From Kribbibacterium absianum (lineage in GTDB: Bacteria; Actinomycetota; Coriobacteriia; Coriobacteriales; Atopobiaceae), in NCBI RefSeq assembly GCF_030067705.1, contig NZ_JASJEX010000003.1:310001-374000 (forward strand): a stretch of DNA of 64,000 bases, read 5' to 3'. The notes under the pieces were generated by a model. It searched no databases. It was not told the DNA's origin and saw only the letters and a program-made list of their open reading frames with translations. Positions 23,763 to 33,121 of the stretch are shown here, in pieces. Each line of letters opens with the position of its first letter. Position 1 is the stretch's first letter. The position numbers and the translations under genes are program-made.

Positions 23763-26700
23763 CTACTTCAGCGCCTCGCGGCGGTTCTCGCGCGCCTGCT
23801 CCAGCACGTCGCCCAGGCACTCCACTTGCACCGGCTTCGCCATGTGCGCGTCCATGCCCGCCTCGCGGGTGGCGCGCACGTCGTCGGCGAACGCGTTGGC
23901 CGTCAGCGCGATGATCGGTATCGTCTGGGCCTCCGGGTGCGAGCAGGCGCGCATCGCCCGCGCGGCCTCGAGGCCGTTCATCACCGGCATCTGCACATCG
24001 AGCAGGACCGCGTCGTACTGGCCTGGCTCGCTCGCCGCGAACGCCTCGCTCACGAGCTTGCCGTTCTCGTAGACGTCCACCGTGGCGCCCTCCATGTCGA
24101 GCAGCTCCTCGAGGATGCTCGCCGAGAGCGCGTTGTCCTCCGCCGCGAGGAACCGCAGGCCGTCGATGGGCCGCGACCCCTCCGGCTCCGCGTTGCCCTC
24201 CTCGATCTCCACGAGCGTCTGGCGCAGGTTCGCCATGAAGAACGGCTTGGACATGAAGCCGTCCGCCCCGTGCTCGCGGGTCTTCACGACGTTCGCGTCG
24301 TAGGCCGAGAGGATGATGATCGGCACGTCCGGCTCGAGGATCGAGCGCAGGCGCTGCGCACAGTCGGACCCCGTCATGCCCGGCATCTTCCAGTCGAGGA
24401 TCACGAGGTCCCAGGGCTTCTCGCCCGGTGCCCGTTGCGCCGCTTCCACGGCCTCCTCGCCGGAGGCGCAGCCCTCCACCGCGACGCCGAACACCCGGAG
24501 GGCGTCCGTCACCTCCGCGCGCGCCACCGCGTTGTCGTCCACCACGAGCGCGCGCCGGATGCCGCGCGCGGCGAAGAACGCGGCCGTGTCCTCCTTGTGG
24601 GGCTCGCGCAGGTCGAGGTCCACCGTGAACGTGGAGCCCACCCCGGGCTTGCTCTCTACCTTCACGAGACCGCCCATGAGGTCCACGAGGTTCTTCGTGA
24701 TGGCCATGCCGAGACCGGTGCCCGGCACGCGGTTGGTGGTGGAGTTGACCTCGCGACTGAACGGCTCGAAGACGTGGTCCACGAACTCCGGCGCCATGCC
24801 GATGCCGTTGTCCGTCACCACGAAGCGCAGATGCACGGCGCCGGGGGTGGTGCTCGGCAGCTGCTGGATCTCGAAGCAGACGCGGCCGCCCTCGGGCGTG
24901 TACTTGACCGCGTTGCCGAGCAGGTTGAGCAGCACCTGGTTCAGCCGCAGGCGGTCCGCCACCACGGTCTCGGTGCGCAGGCCGCGCGTGCGCATCACGA
25001 AGGTCTGGTTCTTGGCCTGGGCCTGTGGGGCGAGGATCGTCGAGAGGTCCTCGGCGAGCGACGCCACGTCCACCTCGGAGAGGTTGAGCGAGGCTGCCCC
25101 GCTCTCGATCTTCGACATGTCGAGCACGTCGTTGATGAGCGACAGCAGGTGCTGGCTCGATGCGCTGATCTGGCGCGTGTGGTCGAGCACCGCGTCCTTG
25201 TCGCCGCCGTCGCGCTCCAGAAGGCGCGTGAGGCCCATCACGGCGTTCATCGGCGTGCGGATGTCGTGGCTCATGTTGGAGAGGAACGTGCTCTTCGAGG
25301 CGTTGGCCGCCTCTGCGGCGTCGAGGGCGCTCTTGAGCACGGCCTCGTTGCGGTGCTCCAAGGTGCGGTCCGAGAGGACCACGATGGCGCGCTCCTCGCC
25401 GCCCACCTCCGTGCGGTAGTACAGGTCGCTGAACCAACGGCGCTCGCCGGTCATGTCGTTGCTGCGCTGGCCCGAGAAGCTCAACGAGCCTCCGGGTGGA
25501 ATGTCGCGCAGGCTCTTGAGCTGGCGCTCGTCTCCCACCGGCGGCAGTGCCCAGACGCTCTTGCGCACGGCGTCCTCGGGGATCCCGATCAGGCGCTCGA
25601 CGTTGGGGCTCACGTACTCCACGCGGCGGTCGTCGAGGGAGAGCATGAGGAACACGTCGTCGGTGGTGGTGGCGAGCGTGTTGAAGAGCTTCTCCCGGTA
25701 GGCTGTCTCCTTCTGCTCGGCCTTGACGCGCCGCCGGTACAGCGTGACGACGGCGGTGTACACGAGCGCGAGGCCGATGGCAACGGCCACAAAGAGCAGC
25801 AGGTACGTGGACGTGTCGAGCAGGGTGTCCGCCTGGCTCGTAATCGCGTCGTCCGGGATGATCGACACCATGTCCCAGTTCTTGGTGCCGGCGATGGGCA
25901 CGTAGGCGAAGACGTACTCCTTGCCGCTGAGCGTGAGCCTGATGGCCCCCTCGCGGTTGCCCGCCAGGCTCGCGCGGAACTCGTCCAAAAGGCCCGCGTC
26001 GTTGCCCTCCATCGCGAGCACCTCGAAGATGTTCCGGAAGGTGTGGTTGGAGTTGCGGTGGCGCGAGCGCACGAGGATGTCGCCGTCGTCGTTCACCACG
26101 TACGAGAAGCCCTCCTCGTCGAAGAAGCTCATCGTGAACTCCTTCGCGACGGTGGAGGTGGGCACGCCCTCGTAGACGAGGCCCGGGGTGCCGTCGGCGA
26201 ACGTGAACGCATGGTAGTAGAGGATGACCCGGAGGCCGGTGTGGTCGCCGATGCGCGGCTCGAGCACGCCGCTGCCAGAGAGGGAGCGGTACTCCTCGAG
26301 CGACTCCTCGGAGAGCGGGATCGTGGCGTCCTCCGAGGCGACGATCAGCTCGCCGGTCCTCAAGTTCACGGCCCCGAGCAGGTCGCCGTCGAGGTCGAAG
26401 GTGCCGAGGGCCGACCGGATGCCCTCGAGGTCCGTGGAGGCGCACTTCTCGAGCGACGCGCCGAGCACCTCGATGGTCTCGACGTCCTTGGTGAGGTAGA
26501 CCTGGAACGCGCGGGCGTTCTGGGAGGTGATCTCGAGCGTGTCCTCCACGGTCTGGCGCCAGAGGGCCGAGCGCATCGTGGAGAGGTACGTCATGCCGGC
26601 AACGATGAGCGTGGCGGCGGCGAGGACGCCGAGGAGCCAGGGCGCCATCGGCGAGAGGCGCGAGCGCTTGCGGCTCGGCCTACGTTCCTGGGCAATGCGG

Positions 26701-26771
26701 CGCCCGTTGTCGGCCTCGGCAGGGGGCGCGCCGATGGTGCGGTCGGAGATGGCGTCGTCGCAGGTCCCCAT
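23763..26771 (-). CDS. Hybrid sensor histidine kinase with two receiver domains
   Basis: A 1002-residue membrane kinase. A first membrane segment (about 42-64) and a second (about 325-345) bracket a dCACHE-like extracellular sensor (LVYEGVPTSTVAKEFTMSFF, AGTKNWDMVSII). Then come a PAS-like region (about 375-500), HisKA with SNMSHDIRTPMNAVMGLTRL, an ATPase domain (LGNAVKYTPEG, DNGIGMAPEF, GTGLGMAITKNLV), and two receivers (LILDWKMPGMTG; LLDVQMPVMNG). No DNA-binding or HPt domain is seen. It starts three bases after the stop of the binding protein at 26775-28083, so the two likely sense one ligand together. Confidence 0.94.
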   Translation of the reverse strand: MGTCDDAISDRTIGAPPAEADNGRRIAQERRPSRKRSRLSPMAPWLLGVLAAATLIVAGMTYLSTMRSALWRQTVEDTLEITSQNARAFQVYLTKDVETIEVLGASLEKCASTDLEGIRSALGTFDLDGDLLGAVNLRTGELIVASEDATIPLSEESLEEYRSLSGSGVLEPRIGDHTGLRVILYYHAFTFADGTPGLVYEGVPTSTVAKEFTMSFFDEEGFSYVVNDDGDILVRSRHRNSNHTFRNIFEVLAMEGNDAGLLDEFRASLAGNREGAIRLTLSGKEYVFAYVPIAGTKNWDMVSIIPDDAITSQADTLLDTSTYLLLFVAVAIGLALVYTAVVTLYRRRVKAEQKETAYREKLFNTLATTTDDVFLMLSLDDRRVEYVSPNVERLIGIPEDAVRKSVWALPPVGDERQLKSLRDIPPGGSLSFSGQRSNDMTGERRWFSDLYYRTEVGGEERAIVVLSDRTLEHRNEAVLKSALDAAEAANASKSTFLSNMSHDIRTPMNAVMGLTRLLERDGGDKDAVLDHTRQISASSQHLLSLINDVLDMSKIESGAASLNLSEVDVASLAEDLSTILAPQAQAKNQTFVMRTRGLRTETVVADRLRLNQVLLNLLGNAVKYTPEGGRVCFEIQQLPSTTPGAVHLRFVVTDNGIGMAPEFVDHVFEPFSREVNSTTNRVPGTGLGMAITKNLVDLMGGLVKVESKPGVGSTFTVDLDLREPHKEDTAAFFAARGIRRALVVDDNAVARAEVTDALRVFGVAVEGCASGEEAVEAAQRAPGEKPWDLVILDWKMPGMTGSDCAQRLRSILEPDVPIIILSAYDANVVKTREHGADGFMSKPFFMANLRQTLVEIEEGNAEPEGSRPIDGLRFLAAEDNALSASILEELLDMEGATVDVYENGKLVSEAFAASEPGQYDAVLLDVQMPVMNGLEAARAMRACSHPEAQTIPIIALTANAFADDVRATREAGMDAHMAKPVQVECLGDVLEQARENRREALK

Positions 26772-26774
26772 GGC

Positions 26775-28083
26775 TCACCGTCCCTCGAGGGTCGCCTGCA
26801 GGACGGCCTCGGCCTCGTTCACCGTGGCGCCCGAGCACAGGCTTGCGCACGCCTTGCGGAGGGCGGTGTCCACAGGCACCGTGAGGCGGTAGTCCGACGC
26901 GATCACCACGCGCCCCGCCGCGAGCGTCTCCATGCAGGGCGCCAGCGTCTCGTCCGCGAGCGTGCGCGTCTCGCCCTCGATCGGGGAGAAGCTCGTCTGG
27001 GTCTCGCAGAAGTCCCAGACCACGTCGGGGTTGCAGAGGTGCTCCATGAACGAGAGGGCGTCGGAGGTGTACTCGGACGCGGCGTTGACGGCGATGCAGT
27101 TGTTGACGTCGGTCACAAGCACCGGACCGTCGTCGGCCATCGGGTGCGCGACGATGGTGAACGTCATCTCGGGGGCGTCGCCGGACGCGCGTGGGCTCAT
27201 CCACGAGGCGGCCGCCATGAAGGGGCGCTCGCCGGAGCAGAAGAGCTCGAGGTCGTCGGCGGTCTGCTCGGTGACGAGCACCTCGGCGCCGTCCACGTAG
27301 CCGCGGTCGAGCAGCTCGCGCACGCGCGCGAGGCCCGGACGGAAGAGGGCGCAGAGCCCGGGGACATCGTCGTTGTAGGCGCGGATGACGTCGGCGGCGT
27401 CCGGGCGCTGGTACACGGGCAGGAGCGTCGCGGCGAGGACGAGGCTCCGGAGCGACGCGCTGTTGTTGCACACGATGGGCCGGCCCTCCGCGCAGCCGAG
27501 GGTCTCGCAGGCGGCCAACAGCTCCTGCCAGGTGGTGGGGGGGCTTGACGTCCTTCTCGGCCAGGAGCGTGCTGTTGCAGTACAGGCCGTAGGCCGAGAT
27601 GCAGGTGGGCACGAGCCACACCGACCCGTCCGGGTTCGTGAACTGGGTGCGCGCGTCCTCGGTGAAGTTGGCGAGCCCCTTCACACCAGAGAGGTCGAGC
27701 AGGTCGCCCTCGGGGCCCATCTCGATCACGCGGTCGTGGTCGATCATGAAGAGGTCGTCCAAGTGTCCGGTGGCGCGGCGCCGGTCGAGGGCCGTCCAAT
27801 AGGGGTCGCCCTTGATGCCCTCGTACGTGATCACGACGTCCCGATGCGCGTCCAGGTACTCGTGCAGGGTGTTCTCCATGGCCAGCAGGTTGAAGGTGCC
27901 CGCTTTGTTGCCCACGAACGTGAGGCGCCGGGGCTCGGTCTCTTCGTCGGTGTCGAAGTTGAGCACGCGGCCCTCGGCCTCGGGCGCACAGCCTGAGAGC
28001 GCCACGGTGAGCTCCGCGCTCGCTGCGACGGAGGCCAGGCCGAGCACCCCGGTGAGGAGGGCTCTCCGGGTGATCTGCTCCAT
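26775..28083 (-). pseudogene. Extracellular solute-binding lipoprotein with a single-base frameshift
   Basis: Two minus-strand frames together form one binding protein. The N-terminal frame starts MEQITRRALLTGVLGLASVA with a lipobox-like ALSGCAP and reads on to LLAEKDVKPP. The C-terminal frame continues with WQELLAACETLGCAEGRPIV to the stop at 26775. They meet at seven G residues (27537-27543); six would restore KPPTTWQELLAACE. Content resembles family 1 sugar-type binding proteins. The paired kinase follows, with no permease genes. The break may be an assembly error, a real lesion or slippage-based switching. Confidence 0.82.
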
Positions 28084-28305
28084 GGGGCGGTCCCTCCCGA
28101 GACGGACGCCGCATCGACGCCCCATCGTGGTTTCAGGTTATTTACAAGGGAGATTGTCCCAAAGGGGGGTCGGACCCGTCAACTTGCGGCTGCCGGCCCC
28201 GTAGGTTGCAGTCCCGTCATGAGAGCCGGCGGCTGGTCCGGGCACAGGACGGGGAATGATAGGTTGGAGCACAAGGGGCTGAGGACGACAGGGAGGGCCC
28301 GTCTC

Positions 28306-29340
28306 GTGGAACTGGGAACCGTGCACGGCGTGAATCTGTGTGGCTGGTTGGTGCTGGAGTCCTGGGTGACGCCCTCGCTCTTCGCCTCGACGGGCGCCTT
28401 CGACGAGGAGGGGCTGCGCCAGGCGGTGGGCGATGAGCGCTACGCCCAGCTGGTCGACCAGCATCGCGAGCGCTTCATCACCGAACAGGACTTCCGGGGC
28501 ATCGCGGCCCGCGGGTACAACGCCGTGCGCCTGCCGGTGCCGTGGACGGCCTTCACGGAGAAGGCGGACGGCACGCCCTCCACGCTGGACTACGTGGACC
28601 AGGCCTTCGATTGGGCGGAGCTCGCCGGCATCAAGGTGCTGCTCGACGTGGTCGTGGACCCGGACGGTGCCGCCAAACCGGGCGAGCAGGTGGAGTACAT
28701 CGCCACCACGAGCCGCTTCCGCCCGCGGGTGATCGGCGCCTCGACGTCGCTGGCCGAGCGGTACGCCGGGCGCTCGGCGTTCCTGGGGATCGAGCCCCTG
28801 AACGAGCCTGTGGTGCAGAAGCGCACCGGCCTCACGATGTCGGCCGGCGTGCCGGTGCACGTGCTGCGGAACTTCTACCGCGACTGTTACGACGCGATCC
28901 GCGCGGCGGCGGGGTCGAGCCCCGTGGTGGTGCTCTCGTGCGCCGGGCGGCCGGACCTGTGGAACGGGTTCATGGCGTCGTCCCACTATCGGAACGTGTG
29001 GCTCGACCTGCACCTGTACCATTACGGCCAGTCCGTCGACGGTGCGGGCCCCGCCGGGGCGCGGAAACTTGTGGAGCGCTCCCGGCGCGACATCGCGCGG
29101 GCCCGGCGCAGCGGGCTCCCCGTCATCGTGGGCGAGTGGTCGAGCGCGCTGCCGGTGAGCGCCGCGACGTTGACGCCCGAGGGGCTCTCGGCGCTCGAGC
29201 GCGTGTACGCGGCCGCGCAGATCGAGGCGTTCCGCTCCACCACCGGCTGGTTCTTCCAGACCTGGAAGACGGAGGCCAAGCTGAGCGCCTGGGACGCGCG
29301 CGTCGCGCTCTCCAGCTTCGAGCGCGGGATGTTCGATTGA
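28306..29340 (+). CDS. GH5-family glycoside hydrolase, exo-1,3-beta-glucanase-like
   Basis: A 344-residue (beta/alpha)8 hydrolase without signal peptide, so cytoplasmic. The start VHGVNLCGWLVLESWVTPSL matches the RGVNLGGWLV-x-P-x-TPSLF block of exo-beta-1,3-glucanases. Catalytic glutamates are the acid in GIEPLNEPVV (about 166) and the nucleophile in IVGEWSSALP (about 275); a conserved histidine-tyrosine pair occurs in DLHLYHYGQ. GTG 28306 has GGGAGGG eight bases upstream. It overlaps rsmI by four bases. It likely trims imported beta-glucans. Confidence 0.87.
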   Translation: MELGTVHGVNLCGWLVLESWVTPSLFASTGAFDEEGLRQAVGDERYAQLVDQHRERFITEQDFRGIAARGYNAVRLPVPWTAFTEKADGTPSTLDYVDQAFDWAELAGIKVLLDVVVDPDGAAKPGEQVEYIATTSRFRPRVIGASTSLAERYAGRSAFLGIEPLNEPVVQKRTGLTMSAGVPVHVLRNFYRDCYDAIRAAAGSSPVVVLSCAGRPDLWNGFMASSHYRNVWLDLHLYHYGQSVDGAGPAGARKLVERSRRDIARARRSGLPVIVGEWSSALPVSAATLTPEGLSALERVYAAAQIEAFRSTTGWFFQTWKTEAKLSAWDARVALSSFERGMFD

Positions 29341-30206
29341 GCGCCAGCGTGCGGGTCGGCGCCCCGGTCGGGCGGCTGCTCGTGGTGGGGACCCCCATCG
29401 GGAACCTCTCCGACCTGTCGCCGCGCGTGGGCGACGCGCTTGCGGCCGCCGACGCCGTGCTCTGCGAGGACACGCGCGTGACGGGGAAGCTGTTGAACCA
29501 TCTAGGGCTGCGGAAGCCGCTCGAGCGTTGCGACGAGAACGTGATTGGGCGCCGCTCGGAGGGGCTCGTGGAGCGCATGTTGGCGGGGGACACCCTGGCC
29601 TTTGCGAGCGACGCGGGCATGCCGGGGGTGAGCGACCCCGGGCAGGTGCTCGTGGACGCGGCCCTCGACGCCGGCGTGCCGGTGGAGGTGGTGCCGGGGC
29701 CGAGCGCCGTGGTGTGCGCCGTCGCGGCATCGGGGCTTCCGTGCGCGAGTTTCTTCTTCGGAGGCTTCCTGCCGAGAAAGGCCGGCGAGAAGGCCTGCCG
29801 CTTGGAGGCGCTCGCAGCGGTGCCGGGCGCGCTCGTGTTCTACGAGTCGCCGCACCGCGTGGCGGACACGCTCGCCGCCGTTGCGGAGCGGTTCCCGCTG
29901 CGCCGCGTGGCGCTCGTGCGCGAGCTGACCAAGGTGCACGAGGAGTGCCGCCGCGGCCTGGCGCCGGAGCTGGCCGCTGCGGTGGCTGCGGACGAGGCCG
30001 AAGGACGCGCGGTGCGCGGCGAGTGCGCGATCGTGGTGGAGGGGCCCGTGGCGGGGGAGTCCGCGCCGGCAGAGGAGGACCCGGGCGCGGTGGCGGCCGA
30101 GCTGCTGGGGGAGGGGCTCTCGGCGTCGCGGGCCGCGAAGGAGCTGGCGAAGCGGTGCGGCATGGCCCGCAGCGACGCCTACGACCTGCTTCTCTCGCTC
30201 AAGTGA
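29337..30206 (+). CDS. rsmI: 16S rRNA 2'-O-methyltransferase RsmI
   Basis: A 289-residue SAM-dependent enzyme that methylates the ribose of C1402 in 16S rRNA. It has the tetrapyrrole-methylase fold: LLVVGTPIGNLSDLSPR at the start, CEDTRVTGKLLNHLG, FASDAGMPGVSDPG, VVPGPSAVVCAVAASGL, and FYESPHRV. The C-terminal helical region is also typical. TTG 29337 overlaps the GH5 stop (TTGA), though GTG 29349 is possible. It heads a run of housekeeping genes (metG, rsmA) interrupted by the BMP-domain and phosphoesterase genes. Confidence 0.94.
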   Translation: MSASVRVGAPVGRLLVVGTPIGNLSDLSPRVGDALAAADAVLCEDTRVTGKLLNHLGLRKPLERCDENVIGRRSEGLVERMLAGDTLAFASDAGMPGVSDPGQVLVDAALDAGVPVEVVPGPSAVVCAVAASGLPCASFFFGGFLPRKAGEKACRLEALAAVPGALVFYESPHRVADTLAAVAERFPLRRVALVRELTKVHEECRRGLAPELAAAVAADEAEGRAVRGECAIVVEGPVAGESAPAEEDPGAVAAELLGEGLSASRAAKELAKRCGMARSDAYDLLLSLK

Positions 30207-30327
30207 CCCATCGCGCCCAGAGCGGCCCCGTCTCGTGTTCTGCGTGGGCCAGGTGCCCGCCCGCAGGTGGCGCGCCCGTCCGCCGGGTATCTTCTTGTCC
30301 GGCATGCCACCTTGGGAAGGGATTCCT

Positions 30328-32307
30328 GTGAGCGAAAGCTACAACCGCGCCCGCAAGCTCGGCCTCAAGCAGTTCCATCGCGACGAGGTGGCCGGCGCCT
30401 TCCCGTACCCGCCCGCCCTCGACGACCTGCTCGAAGGCCAGGGGCGGCTCCCCCGGGTCCACGTCGGCACCGTGGAGCTGGACCCCGCGCTCGTCGTCGG
30501 CACCAAGACCCGCGCGCGTCAGAACATCTTCGCGAGCAACTTCCTGCCCATCGCGCCCGAGGGCTCCGAGTTCGCCACCAAGTGGTCGGCCCTCTGCGAG
30601 TCGCAGCTGGAGGAGGGCACCCGCGAGCCCATCGAGGTCTTCGAGTATCTGCAGCGCTTCTACGTGCAGGAGGGCAACAAGCGGGTCTCGGTGGCCCGCT
30701 ACCTCGGCTCGCCCACGCTGCCTGCCAAGGTGGTCCGCGTGATGCCGGCCGAGACGGACAGCCCCCAGGCAAAGGCCTATCTGGAGTTCACGCGGTTCTA
30801 TTCCGTGGCGCGCATCTATGGCATCGTCCTCACCCACGAGGGCGGTTACGCGCGGCTCGCCGAGCTGTTCGGCGAGGACCTCGAGCACCGTTGGCCCGAC
30901 GAGAAGCGCGACGCGCTGCGGCGCCTCTTCTCGCGCTTCTCCAAGGCCTACGGCGAGCATGCGGACGACGTGGGCCTCACGGCCGGCGACGCGCTGCTCG
31001 TGGCGCTCAGCGTGTGCGGCCTCGATGAGCTCTCGCGCCAGCGGCCGGCCCAGCTGGCCGAGACGGTCGAGCGCCTCCGCGGCGAGTTCGCGGCCCTCTC
31101 CGGCCAGGCGAGCGTGGCCTACCTCGAGGACCCGGACGCCACGCCCGACGAGCCCGGCGTCATGGAGAAGCTCGTCTCGTCGCTGCGGTCGTTCTACTCG
31201 GTGTACCAGTCCGCCGTGGAGGGGCCCACCAAGGTGGCCTTCGTCTACGACCAGAGCCCGATGACGTCCCGCTGGGTCGCCGCCCACGAGGAGGGGCGCC
31301 ACGACCTCGAGCGCCGGCTCGGCGATCAGGTGGAGACGTTCGCCTATCCGAGCGCCTACGAGGACGACGACTTCGACGCCGTGGTGGCCGACGCCGTGGA
31401 GCGGGGCGCGTCGCTCGTCGTGACCGTGAGCCCGACCCAGATGGCGCAGACCCTCCGCGCCGCCGTGAAGTACCCGGACGTCGAGTTCATCAACTGCTCG
31501 GTGAGCCTCTCCCACGACGCGGTGCGCATCTTCTCGGGGCGTCTCTACGAGGCGAAGTTCCTGCTCGGCGCCCTGGCCGCGGCGATTTCCAAGGACCACC
31601 GCATCGGGTATGTGGCGGAGTCGCCGGTGTACAACTCCGTGGCCGAGGTCAACGCGTTCGCGCGCGGGGCCGAGATGGTGGACGCGCACGCGCTCGTGTA
31701 CCTGGAGTGGGTGGAGGAGGCCGGCAACGACCCGCGCGAGGCCTTCGCGAAGCAGGGCATCAAGGTGGTCTCCGGCCACGACTTCCCCGACCCGCTGCAC
31801 CCCGAGGAGCCCTGGGGCCTCTGGTACGACGCGGGCGACGGCCTCGACATCCAGCTGGGGGCGCCGGTGTGGAACTGGGGCCTCTATTACGAGAGGCTCG
31901 TGCAGTCGCTGCGCAACGACACCTGGCGCGCGGAAGGGGAGCGGCTGCCGGCCCAGACCCTCAACTATTGGTGGGGGCTCTCGTCCGGCGTCGTGGACGT
32001 GCACGTGGACGAGGACGTGCCGGAGCCCCAGCGGCGCCTCGTGGAGCTGCTCCGCCAGGGCGTGGTCTCCGGCACGGTGGACCCCTTCTCCGGCGAGCTG
32101 CTGAGCCAGGAGCGGCCGATCCAGCCGGAGGGCTCGCCCCGGCTCCCGAGCGAGGCCATCGCCCGCATGGACTGGCTCGCCCACAACGTGGCGGGCCACG
32201 TGCCGCCCACGGAGCTGCTCACCGAGGGTGCCCGCCGCGCGGTCGAGGTCAACGGCGTCGCGGAGTCCGTGCTCGGCGAGACGGACGAGGGGGGCGATCC
32301 GGCATGA
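30328..32307 (+). CDS. Cytosolic BMP/PnrA-domain protein with ParB-like N-terminal region
   Basis: A 659-residue protein with no signal peptide, read from GTG 30328 (GGGAAGGGA upstream). The N-terminal part (about 90-150) contains VFEYLQRFYVQEGNKRVSVA, resembling the nucleotide-binding core of ParB-like domains. The middle (about 310-560) is a BMP-type periplasmic-binding fold (KVAFVYDQSPMTSRWVAAHE, LVVTVSPTQMAQTLRAAVKY, IGYVAESPVYNSVAEVNAFA), normally a nucleoside-binding lipoprotein. Here it is cytosolic and fused. It overlaps the phosphoesterase gene by four bases, implying a joint role, perhaps nucleoside sensing. Function inferred only. Confidence 0.8.
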   Translation: MSESYNRARKLGLKQFHRDEVAGAFPYPPALDDLLEGQGRLPRVHVGTVELDPALVVGTKTRARQNIFASNFLPIAPEGSEFATKWSALCESQLEEGTREPIEVFEYLQRFYVQEGNKRVSVARYLGSPTLPAKVVRVMPAETDSPQAKAYLEFTRFYSVARIYGIVLTHEGGYARLAELFGEDLEHRWPDEKRDALRRLFSRFSKAYGEHADDVGLTAGDALLVALSVCGLDELSRQRPAQLAETVERLRGEFAALSGQASVAYLEDPDATPDEPGVMEKLVSSLRSFYSVYQSAVEGPTKVAFVYDQSPMTSRWVAAHEEGRHDLERRLGDQVETFAYPSAYEDDDFDAVVADAVERGASLVVTVSPTQMAQTLRAAVKYPDVEFINCSVSLSHDAVRIFSGRLYEAKFLLGALAAAISKDHRIGYVAESPVYNSVAEVNAFARGAEMVDAHALVYLEWVEEAGNDPREAFAKQGIKVVSGHDFPDPLHPEEPWGLWYDAGDGLDIQLGAPVWNWGLYYERLVQSLRNDTWRAEGERLPAQTLNYWWGLSSGVVDVHVDEDVPEPQRRLVELLRQGVVSGTVDPFSGELLSQERPIQPEGSPRLPSEAIARMDWLAHNVAGHVPPTELLTEGARRAVEVNGVAESVLGETDEGGDPA

Positions 32308-32942
32308 GGGTGCTCGCGCTCTCGGACACCGAGGTGCCCTGGCTGTCGCAGTGGTACGACCGCAGGCGGCTCGACCGCTACGACTTGATCGTCTCGTGCG
32401 GGGACCTGTCGCCGCGCTACCTGTCGCGCATCGCGACGCTCTCCCGGGCGCCGCTCCTGTACGTGCGGGGCAACCACGACGCGCGCTACGACACGGAGCC
32501 GCCGGAGGGGTGCTGGCCCATCGAGGACGAGGTGGTGACCTACCGCGGCCTGCAGGTGGCGGGGCTCGGCGGGTCGCTGCCGTACAACGACAGCGTGTGG
32601 GGCTTCTCGGAGCGACAGATGGCGCGGAAGGCCGGGAGGCTGGCCCGGCGCGCCGAATGGGCCGGCGGGCTCGATCTGCTCGTGACCCACGCTCCGGTGC
32701 GGGGCTATGGCGACCTCGACGACCTGCCGCACCAGGGGTTCGAGGCACTCGGCGCGTTTTTGGACCGGGCGCGCCCGCAGGTGATGGTGCACGGCCATGT
32801 GCACATCGAGTACGGGCGCGTGGCGCGCGAGCTGGCGCATCCGAGCGGCGCGCGCCTGCTCAATGCCTGCGGCTTCCAAGAGTTCGAGCTGGAGCCGAAC
32901 GAGCGGCAGAAGGTCTGGCGCAAGCCCGCCCGCATCGGCTGA
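32304..32942 (+). CDS. Calcineurin-like metallophosphoesterase with altered first metal motif
   Basis: A 212-residue phosphoesterase. Conserved blocks are present: SCGDLSPRYL (GD), YVRGNHDARYD (GNHD), LLVTHAPVRGYGD (metal histidine) and VHGHVHIEYGR (GHxH). The first block, usually DxH, reads LALSDTEVPW, so the histidine is replaced by glutamate. This may change metal binding or preference. ATG 32304 overlaps the previous stop, so it is coupled to the BMP-domain protein. Substrate unknown. Confidence 0.85.
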   Translation: MRVLALSDTEVPWLSQWYDRRRLDRYDLIVSCGDLSPRYLSRIATLSRAPLLYVRGNHDARYDTEPPEGCWPIEDEVVTYRGLQVAGLGGSLPYNDSVWGFSERQMARKAGRLARRAEWAGGLDLLVTHAPVRGYGDLDDLPHQGFEALGAFLDRARPQVMVHGHVHIEYGRVARELAHPSGARLLNACGFQEFELEPNERQKVWRKPARIG

Positions 32943-32945
32943 CCC

Positions 32946-33056
32946 TGGACGCTTCGGAGAGAGCCCTTTGTCCACGCCTGGACGCTTCGGAGAGAGCCAT
33001 TTGTCCACGCTCTGCTCGGGTGCAGCGTGGACAATAAGCTTTGACGCAAGCGTCCA
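32946..33056. repeat. R2 palindromic elements, locus 1 (three copies)
   Basis: Two plus copies (32946-32974, 32979-33007) have TGGACGCTTCGGAGAGAGCC at one end and TTTGTCCA at the other. A reversed, more divergent copy is at 33028-33056. The array starts four bases after the phosphoesterase stop and ends 65 bp before metG. The same element recurs at 61187-61331. Confidence 0.85.
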
Positions 33057-33121
33057 CGCCCGTCTCGGCCGCCGGGCTACAATGGCTCCCGGACAACGAC
33101 CCACCTCGCAAAGGACCGCCC

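Noticed and set aside
23826-27548. A 1240-codon open frame on the plus strand
   Set aside because: It lies antisense to the kinase and binding-protein genes, is rich in H/R/V/G as expected from GC-rich antisense frames, and has no start signal.
33057-33121. Leader riboswitch before metG
   Set aside because: Only R2 repeats and a short spacer are present; no SAM or T-box core.
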